Assembly (NCBI GenBank): GCA_001771575.1
Contig: MEUD01000001.1
Coordinates: forward strand, 310,001-374,000
Reading direction: 5' to 3'
From: a candidate division WOR-1 bacterium RIFOXYB2_FULL_45_9
GTDB taxonomy: Bacteria > Margulisbacteria > WOR-1 > O2-12-FULL-45-9 > XYB2-FULL-48-7
DNA length: 64,000 bases
Positions 33,536 to 41,504 of the stretch are shown here, piece by piece (positions within the stretch are counted from its first letter, which is position 1; each line of letters opens with the position of its first letter). A model generated the notes under the pieces. That model searched no databases and had not been told where the DNA came from. It worked only from the letters and a program-made list of their open reading frames with translations. Position numbers and translations under genes: made by a program.

Positions 33536-36244
33536 ATGATCAACATTAAAATTGACGGGACCGATTATCAGGTCGAGGAGGGTTTGACTATCGCGGAGGC
33601 CTGTGCCGGTTTGGGGATCAACATTCCAACTTTATGTCACTTGAAAGACGTTTCCCAGGATGCCTATTGCGGCATTTGCGTTGTCGAAATGAAGAACGCC
33701 AGGATCTTGCCGCGGGCCTGCATTACCAAAGTCGCTCCCGGGATGGAAATTCAGACCAAGACCCAACTGGTCCAGGAAACCAGACGGATGAACCTGGAGT
33801 TGATCCTGGCCAACCATCCCCTGGATTGCATGACTTGTGATAAAGACGGCGAATGCGCCCTGCAGGACCTAGCTTACCAGTTCGGCATCAAAAGAAGCAT
33901 CTTTTTAAATGATGAAAATGTCTTCGCCAAAGAAGTAAAGACCCCCTGGGATACCAACCCCTTTATTAAAAAAGAGCCGGCCAAATGCATCATGTGCAAG
34001 CGCTGTGTTGACGCCTGCGCCAATCAAGCGCGGGTTGAAGCGATCTGCGTCGCCAACCGCGGGGTAAAAACAGAGATTGCCACTCCTTTCGGCCAGCCGC
34101 TGGAAGAGACGACCTGTCTGTTCTGCGCCGAATGCGTCCAGGCCTGCCCGACCGGCGCCCTGATCGAAAGGACCAGGATAGGAAAAGGTAAGTTTAAGGA
34201 TTTGACCCCGACCGATACCATTTGCGCTTATTGCGGCGTTGGCTGTAACCTGAAATTGTTTAAAGATAAAAACAATCAACTGGTCATGGCCCGGGCGATC
34301 AACAGCAAGGTCAACAGAGGCCGGGCCTGCGTCAAAGGGCGTTATGGTTATGAATATGTCAATAGCCCGGACCGTTTAACCACTCCCTTGATCAGAAGAG
34401 AGGGCAAGCTTCGGAAGGCGACCTGGGCGGAGGCGCTTGCCTACACCGCCGAGCGGCTCAAAGAGATCAAGGACAAATACGGGCCCGATTCGATCGGCGT
34501 CCTGGGCTCATCCCGCTGTACCAACGAAGATAATTACGTTATCCAAAAATTTGCCCGGGTGGGGATCGGGACCAATAACATTGATAACTGCGCCAGGCTC
34601 TGCCATTCCTCGACCGTGGCCGGGTTGAACCTCGCGCTGGGAGCGGGGGCGGCCACTAACTCGCTGGAAGACATTTTTGATTCCGACGTCATGTTCATCA
34701 TCGGCTCCAATACCACGGAAACGCACCCGGTTATTGGCAAGTTTATTAAAGAGAATCAAAAGAACGGGGCCAAGATCATCGTTTGTGACCCGCGCTATGT
34801 TGATATCGCGAAGGCGGCTGATCTTTATTTGCCGCACACCCCCGGGACCGATGTCGCCCTGCTTAACGGGATCATGCGGCAGATCCTGGAGCACAAGCTG
34901 GAACAGGGGGATTTTATCGCGGCGCATACCGAAGGATTTGAAGAACTAAAAAAACTCCTGGCCGACTATGACCTGGAAAAAGTCAGCCAGATCACAGGGG
35001 TTGAGCCGGAGCTTATCAAGCGGGCGGCCCTGCTTTACGGCGGCGCCAAGTCGGCGATGATCTTCTACACTATGGGGATCACGCAACACACGACCGGGGT
35101 CGACAACGTGCTAAGTATCGCTAATTTAGCCCTGATCACCGGGAATCTTGGCAAGCGCGGCGCCGGGATTATGGCCTTGCGCGGGCAAGCCAATGTTCAG
35201 GGGTCTTGTGACATGGGCGCTCTGCCTAATGTCTATCCCGGCTATCAGAAAGTCGATGATCCGGCGGTCAAGGAAAAATTTGAAAAAGCCTGGGGCGCGC
35301 GGCTCTCGGCCAAAGCGGGCTTAACCGTGACCGAATTTTCCACTCAAGCCAAAGAGGGGAAGCTTAAAGCGGTTTATTCAATGGGAGAAAACCCCCTGAT
35401 GACCGAAGCGGACGTGAAACATGTCAGGGAAGGCTTCGAAAAACTGGAGTTTTTTGCCACCCAGGATATTTTTCTTTCCGAAACGGCTGAAATTGCCGAC
35501 GTCGTTTTTCCGGCCGCCGCCGCTTACGAAAAAGACGGCACCTTTACCAACACGGAAAGACGGGTTCAATTGCTTCGACCGGCTAAGGACAAACCGCAAG
35601 GGACGAAGTACGATTGGGAGATTGTTTGTGAGCTTGCCAAGGTGTTTGGCTATTCCATGAATTATAGCGGTCCAGCCGAGATCATGGATGAGATCGCCAA
35701 AGTTACGCCCTCCATGGGAGGAATCAGCTTTAAAAGGTTGGCCGGGGATGGACTGCAATGGCCATGTCCTACTACGGACCACCCAGGAACGGTAATTCTC
35801 CACGAAGGCGGAAGTTTTAAACGGCCTAATGGAAAAGGTAAATTCCACGCGGTGGTTTATAAGCCGGCCAACGAGTTGACCGATAAAGAATATCCTTTCA
35901 TCTTGACCAGCGGTCGGATCCTTTTTCATTACCATTCCGGCAATGAAACCCGTCGGGTCAAAGCGATCGATAAATTCGTGCCCAGGAATTATGTTGAAAT
36001 TAACCCGGAGGACGCGACCAGACTTGGGATTGGAGACAAGGATATGGTCAAAGTTTCAACCCGTCGCGGCAGTATCGAAGTGGAGGCAAGGATTTCTGAC
36101 CGGCCGAAGAGGGGTTTAGTTTTCATTTCATTCCATTTCCGGGAAGCAAACGTCAATCTTTTGACTAATCCGGCCCTTGACCCGATCTCCAAGATCCCGG
36201 AATATAAGGTCGCCGCTTGCGGTTTAGAAAAAATTTGGAATTAA
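33536..36244 (+). CDS. fdhA: Formate dehydrogenase catalytic (alpha) subunit, Cys type, NuoG-like N-terminus
   Basis: Oxidises formate to CO2 at a bis-molybdopterin Mo or W centre; 902 residues. The N-terminal NuoG-like part holds a plant-type [2Fe-2S] domain, a His-Cys cluster (HPLDCMTCDKDGEC) and two [4Fe-4S] motifs (CIMCKRCVDAC, CLFCAECVQACP). The catalytic part starts with CAYCGVGC for the proximal [4Fe-4S]. The metal ligand is Cys356 in ARLCHSSTVAGL, where selenoenzymes have selenocysteine, and the following His is kept. I prefer ATG 33536, which has GGAGGGG five bases upstream; ATG 33521 is the alternative. With the two preceding subunits it forms an NAD-dependent complex of the FdsGBA/HylABC type. 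Mo or W is not decided by sequence, but tupABC downstream favours W. Confidence 0.93.
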   Translation: MINIKIDGTDYQVEEGLTIAEACAGLGINIPTLCHLKDVSQDAYCGICVVEMKNARILPRACITKVAPGMEIQTKTQLVQETRRMNLELILANHPLDCMTCDKDGECALQDLAYQFGIKRSIFLNDENVFAKEVKTPWDTNPFIKKEPAKCIMCKRCVDACANQARVEAICVANRGVKTEIATPFGQPLEETTCLFCAECVQACPTGALIERTRIGKGKFKDLTPTDTICAYCGVGCNLKLFKDKNNQLVMARAINSKVNRGRACVKGRYGYEYVNSPDRLTTPLIRREGKLRKATWAEALAYTAERLKEIKDKYGPDSIGVLGSSRCTNEDNYVIQKFARVGIGTNNIDNCARLCHSSTVAGLNLALGAGAATNSLEDIFDSDVMFIIGSNTTETHPVIGKFIKENQKNGAKIIVCDPRYVDIAKAADLYLPHTPGTDVALLNGIMRQILEHKLEQGDFIAAHTEGFEELKKLLADYDLEKVSQITGVEPELIKRAALLYGGAKSAMIFYTMGITQHTTGVDNVLSIANLALITGNLGKRGAGIMALRGQANVQGSCDMGALPNVYPGYQKVDDPAVKEKFEKAWGARLSAKAGLTVTEFSTQAKEGKLKAVYSMGENPLMTEADVKHVREGFEKLEFFATQDIFLSETAEIADVVFPAAAAYEKDGTFTNTERRVQLLRPAKDKPQGTKYDWEIVCELAKVFGYSMNYSGPAEIMDEIAKVTPSMGGISFKRLAGDGLQWPCPTTDHPGTVILHEGGSFKRPNGKGKFHAVVYKPANELTDKEYPFILTSGRILFHYHSGNETRRVKAIDKFVPRNYVEINPEDATRLGIGDKDMVKVSTRRGSIEVEARISDRPKRGLVFISFHFREANVNLLTNPALDPISKIPEYKVAACGLEKIWN

Positions 36245-36262
36245 AATAAGGAGGCCGTGAAA

Positions 36263-37474
36263 ATGGTTGAAAAGATGAAAAATCGTTGGTTGGTTGCCGC
36301 GGGTGGGGTGACGATGCAGTTAATGTTGGGGTCGGTTTACGCCTGGAGTGTTTTTAAAAAACCGATCATGGAAAGCTTGGGGTGGTCTGGCCCTGAAGTT
36401 GGCCTGGCCTTTACATTAATGATCTTATTTCTTGGTTTATCGGCCGCTTTTGGCGGTCGTTTTGTCGATAAAGCCGGGGCAAAAAAAATCGCGACCCTTT
36501 CAGCTGTTTTGTTTGGTTTGGGGACATTATTAGGCGGCTTGGCCATTCAAACCGCTAATCTGTGGCTGCTTTATATCGGATATGGAGTAATTGGCGGCAT
36601 TGGCAACGGCTTGGGCTATATTACCCCGATTGCCGTGCTGGTCCGCTGGTTCCCCGATAAAAAAGGGATGATTACCGGCTTGGCCGTGATGGGGTTTGGC
36701 CTGGGGGCCGCGATCATGGGACAGCTTGCCCCTTTTATGATCAGTGGTCTGGGGATTCCCAATACTTTTTATGCCTCCGGCCTGTTCTTTTTGGCGGTCA
36801 TGTTAATCGCGGCGCAACAGCTTATTAACCCCCCCAAAGATTATGCTCTGGCCCAAACAGTTAACTCTAATAATAAAACAGAAGAAGTTCATCTAACCTT
36901 TGCCGACGCGATCAAAATGCCGCAGTTTTATATTCTTTGGACGACACTATTTATTAATATAACCGCGGGGATCGCCCTGATCAGCAATCTTTCGCCTCTG
37001 GCCCAAAGCCAAGTTGGCTTGACCGCGGTTACCGCCGGAACTTTGGTCTTTGTGACCGCGTTGTTTAATGGTTTTGGTCGTTTATTCTGGTCAATGATCT
37101 CTGATAAGATTGGCCGGAAAAACACTTTTTTACTGATCATTGCCACCCAGGTCCCGCTTTTCCTGGTTTTGCCGATGATCACGAATGTTTGGCTCTTTGG
37201 CTTGCTCTGCTGTTGGATCTTTCTCTGCTACGGCGGGGGCTTTGGGACCATGCCCTCTTTCGCGGCCGACACCTTTGGTTCAAAAAATATCGGCGGGATC
37301 TATGGGCCGATCCTAACCGCCTGGGGAATGGCCGCGATCGTCGGCCCAATGATCATGGAATATGTTAAACAATCATCGGGTAATTTTTCCATGGCCTTAA
37401 CATTGGCCGGCAGTTTTCTGGTCGTGGGGGTTTTGGTCGTTATGTTGTACCGCCGGCCACAGCTTGAAAAATGA
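36263..37474 (+). CDS. OFA-family major facilitator transporter (oxalate/formate type)
   Basis: Protein of 403 residues with about 12 membrane helices. The N-terminal half carries OFA-family features (GSVYAWSVFKKP, GGRFVDKAGAKK), and GGGFGTMPSFAADTFG lies in the second half. OFA members include the oxalate:formate antiporter OxlT, and next to fdhA a formate or monocarboxylate substrate is likely (inference). I chose ATG 36263, eight bases after AAGGAGG, over GTG 36257. It overlaps mobA by four bases. No FocA/FdhC-type formate channel is present in the island. Confidence 0.85.
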   Translation: MVEKMKNRWLVAAGGVTMQLMLGSVYAWSVFKKPIMESLGWSGPEVGLAFTLMILFLGLSAAFGGRFVDKAGAKKIATLSAVLFGLGTLLGGLAIQTANLWLLYIGYGVIGGIGNGLGYITPIAVLVRWFPDKKGMITGLAVMGFGLGAAIMGQLAPFMISGLGIPNTFYASGLFFLAVMLIAAQQLINPPKDYALAQTVNSNNKTEEVHLTFADAIKMPQFYILWTTLFINITAGIALISNLSPLAQSQVGLTAVTAGTLVFVTALFNGFGRLFWSMISDKIGRKNTFLLIIATQVPLFLVLPMITNVWLFGLLCCWIFLCYGGGFGTMPSFAADTFGSKNIGGIYGPILTAWGMAAIVGPMIMEYVKQSSGNFSMALTLAGSFLVVGVLVVMLYRRPQLEK

Positions 37475-38037
37475 AACTCACCGGCATTATTTTGGCCGGC
37501 GGCCGGAATAGCCGGATGGGCGGGGTTGATAAGGCCTTTTTGGTCGTTGACGATAAACGGATAATTGAACGAACAGTCAAGCTGTTAAGCGGGATATTTG
37601 ACGAGTTGCTCATTGTTACCAACGCGCCGGAGCGCTACAGTATTTCCGACGTTAAACTGGTCCCGGATTTGATCGCGGGAGTCGGGCCGCTGGGCGGGAT
37701 CCACGCCGGTTTGTCGGCTTGCGGCAATGAGGCCGCTTTTGTTTGCGCTTGCGATATGCCGTTCCTTTCGGCGGAGACAATCTCGGCCCAGCTGGCGCAA
37801 TATGAGCGGGAAAAGCCGGATTGCCTGATCGCTCGATTTGGCAAGTGGCTGGAACCGCTGCATTCGATCTATCGGCGAGAGCTTATCCCGATCGTTGAAC
37901 AAACCCTGCGCGGGGGGCAACGCTCGATTCGTGATTTTATTGAGCGCTGTTCAAACAAGAGCTACTTTGAGCTGACGGCCGACCGGCAAAAAAGCTTGCG
38001 TAACCTGAATACGCCGGACGATTTAAAAAATGAATAA
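37471..38037 (+). CDS. mobA: Molybdenum cofactor guanylyltransferase
   Basis: Protein of 188 residues that transfers GMP from GTP to the molybdopterin cofactor, giving the MGD form used by formate dehydrogenases. The nucleotidyltransferase signature LAGGRNSRMGGVDK is at residues 8-21, with GPLGGIHAGL and the metal-binding CACDMPFL further on. It overlaps the transporter gene and fdhD, which fits a co-translated maturation set. Confidence 0.92.
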   Translation: MKLTGIILAGGRNSRMGGVDKAFLVVDDKRIIERTVKLLSGIFDELLIVTNAPERYSISDVKLVPDLIAGVGPLGGIHAGLSACGNEAAFVCACDMPFLSAETISAQLAQYEREKPDCLIARFGKWLEPLHSIYRRELIPIVEQTLRGGQRSIRDFIERCSNKSYFELTADRQKSLRNLNTPDDLKNE

Positions 38038-38812
38038 GTTTACGATCCATAAGATCAGCGATGGAAAAAAAGAAAAAGTCATTGACTGGATAACCGAGGA
38101 AGTTCCGTTGACCATTAATGTCAACGGGCATGAGCTGGCCACGCTGTTATGCAGTCCGACAAGTTTACGGGAGCTGGCGGTCGGCTTTTTGTTCTCTTCC
38201 GGCTTGATCAAAAGCCTCAAAGATATAACGGCTGTCCGGATCGATGAAAAGCATTGGCAGGCAAATATTACGACCGTCGATGAACTTGATTTTGGCGAAA
38301 AACTGCTTTTTAAGCGGATGTACACTTCGGGCTGCGGCCGGGGGATATTGTTTTATAATTCTCTCGACAAATTGCGGCAGATAAAGTTGACGTTAAAGAA
38401 GGGCGTTTATTGGAAGCGGGTCCTGGAGTTAATGGCCCAATTCCAACAGAGTTCCGCCGAATTCAAGAAGACGGGAGGTGTCCACAGCGCCGCCCTGTGC
38501 GGCCGGGAGAAAATTATCGCGCGCCAGGACGATATTGGGAGGCATAACGCCGTTGACAAAATAATCGGCGAAGCATTGCTTAAAAAGCTCGATTTATCTT
38601 CAGCCATGCTTTTGCTTAGCGGACGGATCTCTTCGGAAATATTTTACAAGCTAAACAAGTGCGGCATCCCAATCATTGCCTCGGTTAGCGCGCCGACCGA
38701 TCAAGCGGTTAAGCTGGCTCGGAAACTAAACGTGACCCTGATCGGTTTTGCCCGGGGAAAAAGGTTTAATGTTTACAGCTCATTGGATCGAATAATTATG
38801 AAAGGAAAATAA
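38030..38812 (+). CDS. fdhD: Formate dehydrogenase accessory sulfurtransferase FdhD
   Basis: Protein of 260 residues. FdhD passes sulfur from a cysteine desulfurase to the bis-MGD cofactor, which activates formate dehydrogenase. Family landmarks include EEVPLTINVNG, SPTSLRELAVGFLFSSGLI, the TGGVHSAAL and DDIGRHNAVDKIIG motifs, and SGRISSEI with the SAPTDQAV segment. The Cys loop reads TSGCGRG (Cys102), whereas many homologues have a CxxC here. It overlaps mobA by eight bases and is followed by the porin gene after two bases. Confidence 0.94.
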   Translation: MNKFTIHKISDGKKEKVIDWITEEVPLTINVNGHELATLLCSPTSLRELAVGFLFSSGLIKSLKDITAVRIDEKHWQANITTVDELDFGEKLLFKRMYTSGCGRGILFYNSLDKLRQIKLTLKKGVYWKRVLELMAQFQQSSAEFKKTGGVHSAALCGREKIIARQDDIGRHNAVDKIIGEALLKKLDLSSAMLLLSGRISSEIFYKLNKCGIPIIASVSAPTDQAVKLARKLNVTLIGFARGKRFNVYSSLDRIIMKGK

Positions 38813-38814
38813 CA

Positions 38815-39870
38815 ATGAAAAAGCTCTTGCTCCTGGCGATCATCGGTTTAACAATGTTTTCTTCGCTCTCTGTCGCGGCGGTAAAAAAGGCCGAGGTAAA
38901 AAAAACCGAAGCTAAAACCCAGGCCGTCGTTGCTGTTCCAGTCGTGACTCAAGAAGCCGCGGCCGCGCCGGCTCCCGTCGCTCAAGTTGAAGTCGCCCCA
39001 AGTTTTGTTAAGAAACTAACAGTTTCCGGCTCGCTCCGCTATCGTTATGGTTTTTATCAGGCCGGCGGCACCGCCGATACGGGGACTCTTTCCAGGGCCA
39101 GGCTCAAACTAGCGGCCGAAACCTCGCCTGAGATGATGTTCGTGGTCCAACCGGATTTTGCCGCTCTTTCGACCGGCGGGAATGTCGCTTTGGCCGATGC
39201 TTATATTGAAATGAAGGTCAATCAGTACAAAGTCAAAATGGGACAGTTTCTTCTCCCGTTCGCTTATGATTCCGGTAAATACAAGACCATTTACAGTACC
39301 GGTTTTGTCCCCAGCCACTACGGCGTGATCGTTGCCGCCCGTGATTATGGCTATCGGATGAGCGGCCCGCTGCCGGTCTCGGGTTTCTTTTTTGATTCCG
39401 CTTTGGTCAATGGGTCAGGCTCAACCGACACCAATAAAGCCAAAGATATTGTTGGGCGGGTCAATTATAAAAATGAGTCTCTTGATCTTGGCTTATCTGG
39501 TTATTATGGAAAATTTGGGCCCGCCATGACCGATCGGAAATGCGGCGCGTTTGACGCGGAGTACAAGTTCGCCAATTATTTGCTAGTTGGAGAGATTATG
39601 GCTGGAGGAAATACGACGACCAACGCTAAAATATCTGAAGCCTCTCTGCAATTAAGCGGACTTTTTGGCCAATATGAACCGCTCATTCGCTATGAAACTT
39701 ATGACCCGGCGACGGCAGCCGCCAATAACATTGTTAACACCATAACAGTGGGTGGAACATATATAATTGACAGCTCTTCCAAGATGCTGCTAAATTATAA
39801 CCTGGTACAGGAAGAAACGACCCAGATCAACAACAATTCGCTGATGTTCGAGGTTCAGGTCCAAATTTAA
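38815..39870 (+). CDS. Outer-membrane porin, OprO/OprP-like
   Basis: Protein of 351 residues with a signal peptide (about 1-21), an Ala/Lys/Val-rich linker (about 22-62), then alternating amphipathic beta strands typical of a 16-strand porin: LTVSGSLRYRYGFYQAG, LSRARLKLAAE, VALADAYIEMKV, YKVKMGQFLLPFAYD. The last part resembles phosphate-selective O/P porins. It ends VQVQI, without the usual C-terminal Phe. It lies between fdhD and the tungstate transporter, so it may let formate or oxyanions cross the outer membrane (inference). AAAGGAAA precedes the ATG. Confidence 0.82.
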   Translation: MKKLLLLAIIGLTMFSSLSVAAVKKAEVKKTEAKTQAVVAVPVVTQEAAAAPAPVAQVEVAPSFVKKLTVSGSLRYRYGFYQAGGTADTGTLSRARLKLAAETSPEMMFVVQPDFAALSTGGNVALADAYIEMKVNQYKVKMGQFLLPFAYDSGKYKTIYSTGFVPSHYGVIVAARDYGYRMSGPLPVSGFFFDSALVNGSGSTDTNKAKDIVGRVNYKNESLDLGLSGYYGKFGPAMTDRKCGAFDAEYKFANYLLVGEIMAGGNTTTNAKISEASLQLSGLFGQYEPLIRYETYDPATAAANNIVNTITVGGTYIIDSSSKMLLNYNLVQEETTQINNNSLMFEVQVQI

Positions 39871-39875
39871 TTTAA

Positions 39876-39997
39876 GATCTCCGATCCTGCCAACCTAAAA
39901 CCGTTTGGTTATGGATAGCAGGACGGTAGTTCCGCTAAAGCGGAACTCAAGGGTTAAAAGGGAAACCTTGTTAGCCTCCCATTTTGGAAAGGAGAAA
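39876..39997 (+). promoter_or_regulatory. Candidate Moco (molybdenum/tungsten cofactor) riboswitch
   Basis: The 130-base leader of tupA folds as follows. TCTCC (39878-39882) can pair with GGAGA (39991-39995), closing the whole element and covering the ribosome-binding site of tupA. TCCTGC (39885-39890) pairs with GCAGGA (39918-39923), enclosing an AACC/GGTT stem. AGTTCCGC (39928-39935) and GCGGAACT (39940-39947) form a perfect 8-bp hairpin with a TAAA loop. CAAGG (39948-39952) pairs with CCTTG (39966-39970) around AAAAGGGAAA, and GCCTCCCA follows at 39974-39981. TCCGA, GGGAAACC and GCCTCCCA resemble the conserved Moco RNA segments as I recall them. No covariance search was run. Confidence 0.7.
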
Positions 39998-40000
39998 AAT

Positions 40001-40810
40001 ATGTTTAAGAAGCTAGTAGCATGCGGTTTATTGGCCTTTACTTTATTTTCCGCTTCTTTTGCCGGTTCCAATTCGATCATCCTGGCGACCACGACCAGTA
40101 CCGTCGATTCCGGTTTACTTGATGTTTTGCTCCCCATTTTTGAAAAACAGAGCGGTTGTCAGGTTAAGCCTATTGGGGTTGGCTCTGGGATGGCGATGGA
40201 GATGGGGCGGCGCGGCAAAGCCGATGTTTTGCTCGTTCACTCGCCAAAAGATGAAGTTAAGTTAGTTCAAGATGGTTTTGGGCTCAATCGCCGGGCGGTA
40301 ATGCATAACGATTTTATCCTCCTTGGTCCACCCAATGATCCAGCCAGGGCCCGCTTGGCCAAAACAGTAGGGGAGGCCTTTAAAAAGATCAGCGAGAGCG
40401 GCTCGCTATTTATTTCCAGGGGAGATAGATCAGGGACTCATGCCAAGGAACTGTCGATTTGGCCTTATTCTAAGGCCCAGCTTTCCAACCTCTGGTATCT
40501 TGAGTCCGGACAGGGAATGGGGGCAACACTGCTAATTGCCGATCAAAAGCGGGCTTACACCCTCGCGGATCGAGCGACCTATCTTAGTTTTAAGGAGCGG
40601 CTAAAATTGGTTATTATCGCCGAAGGTGACCAGCTCTTGCTTAATCCCTATCATGTCATTGAGGTTAATCCGGAAAAGTGGCCGGAAATCAACAGCGCGG
40701 GAGGAAAAGCGTTCGCTGATTTCATGGTCGCTCCGGCAACGCAAAAAAAGATCGCTGAATTCGGCAGGGAAAAATATCGTCAATCGTTGTTTTTCCCGGA
40801 TGCTAAATAA
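40001..40810 (+). CDS. tupA: Tungstate ABC transporter, substrate-binding protein
   Basis: Protein of 269 residues with a signal peptide (MFKKLVACGLLAFTLFSASF, cleavage near SFA-GS). The mature start IILATTTSTVDSGLLD contains the TTTS oxyanion-binding motif of TupA/WtpA-like proteins. Further conserved parts are GVGSGMAMEMGRRGKADVLL and ISRGDRSGTHAKEL. Tup systems generally prefer tungstate over molybdate. I reject an earlier in-frame start at 39905 because it lies inside the riboswitch and lacks a signal peptide there; ATG 40001 has AAAGGAG six bases upstream. Confidence 0.93.
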   Translation: MFKKLVACGLLAFTLFSASFAGSNSIILATTTSTVDSGLLDVLLPIFEKQSGCQVKPIGVGSGMAMEMGRRGKADVLLVHSPKDEVKLVQDGFGLNRRAVMHNDFILLGPPNDPARARLAKTVGEAFKKISESGSLFISRGDRSGTHAKELSIWPYSKAQLSNLWYLESGQGMGATLLIADQKRAYTLADRATYLSFKERLKLVIIAEGDQLLLNPYHVIEVNPEKWPEINSAGGKAFADFMVAPATQKKIAEFGREKYRQSLFFPDAK

Positions 40811-40819
40811 GTGATTATC

Positions 40820-40846
40820 GGGCCTCCTCTTAATAAGGGGAGGCCT
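40820..40846 (+). other. Strong stem-loop between tupA and tupB
   Basis: GGCCTCCTC (40821-40829) pairs with GGGGAGGCC (40837-40845), with one G-T wobble, and two further A-T pairs can form in the loop. It is not followed by a T tract, so it is not a clear terminator. The 3' arm contains GGGGAGG, the only ribosome-binding-like run before tupB (ATG 40857). Confidence 0.65.
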
Positions 40847-40856
40847 AATTAAATAT

Positions 40857-41504
40857 ATGTATCCAGAATTAATAAATATAATATTATTGACTTTGAAGGT
40901 TTCCGGGCTTGCCCTGCTGATCGCGATCCTGATCGGGATTAGCCTGGGGATTTATCTCGCCCTGCATGATTTTCCGTTCAAAAAGATCGTTGTTGGCGTC
41001 ATCAATACCGGGATGGGGTTGCCGCCGGTCGTTGTTGGTCTTCTGGTAATGTTATTTCTCTGGCGGGGTGGGCCGCTTGGATTTTTGGACCTGATCTATA
41101 CCCCCTGGGCGATGATTTGCGCTCAGGTAATTTTAGCCACTCCAATTATTGCCGGGTTAACCATGGCCACCATTCAACAGATCCCGCAAAAAATGAAATG
41201 GCAGGCCCTGGCCTTGGGGGCAAACAATCTTCAACTAGCCTGGCTTTTGGCCAAAGAGACCAGGTTATCTCTGCTGGCGGCGGTTATGGCCGGTTTTGGC
41301 GGGATTATCTCGGAAGTCGGAGCCGTGATGATGGTGGGCGGCAATATTAAAGGACAAACCAGGGTTTTAACCACCGCCATTGTCTTAGAATCACAAAAAG
41401 GGGCTTTTGAGCTGGCGATCGCGTTAAGCGTTGTTTTGCTTTTACTTTTATTTTCCGTCAATTTCGGTCTGACCATGATCCAGCAAAGGACAAAAAAGTC
41501 ATGA
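40857..41504 (+). CDS. tupB: Tungstate ABC transporter, permease
   Basis: Protein of 215 residues with five or six membrane helices. It has the binding-protein-dependent permease (EAA) loop near residues 120-145 (ALALGANNLQLAWLLAKETR), which contacts the ATPase, followed by FGGIISEVGAVMMVGGNI, a TupB/ModB-like segment. It overlaps tupC by four bases (ATGA). A stem-loop covers its likely ribosome-binding site, which could set subunit ratios relative to tupA. Confidence 0.92.
   Translation: MYPELINIILLTLKVSGLALLIAILIGISLGIYLALHDFPFKKIVVGVINTGMGLPPVVVGLLVMLFLWRGGPLGFLDLIYTPWAMICAQVILATPIIAGLTMATIQQIPQKMKWQALALGANNLQLAWLLAKETRLSLLAAVMAGFGGIISEVGAVMMVGGNIKGQTRVLTTAIVLESQKGAFELAIALSVVLLLLLFSVNFGLTMIQQRTKKS

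Noticed and set aside
34590-34620. Selenocysteine in the formate dehydrogenase
   Set aside because: The active-site codon at 34601-34603 is TGC (Cys), and no in-frame TGA is present in the gene.
31263-36244. Complex I (NuoEFG) or [FeFe] hydrogenase
   Set aside because: The third subunit has a full molybdopterin catalytic domain with ARLCHSS and no H-cluster motifs, and no membrane Nuo subunits follow. fdhD, mobA and an OFA transporter are adjacent, so it is a formate dehydrogenase.
39905-40000. N-terminal extension of TupA from an in-frame start at 39905
   Set aside because: The region is the structured leader RNA; the ATG at 40001 has a ribosome-binding site and begins a normal signal peptide.
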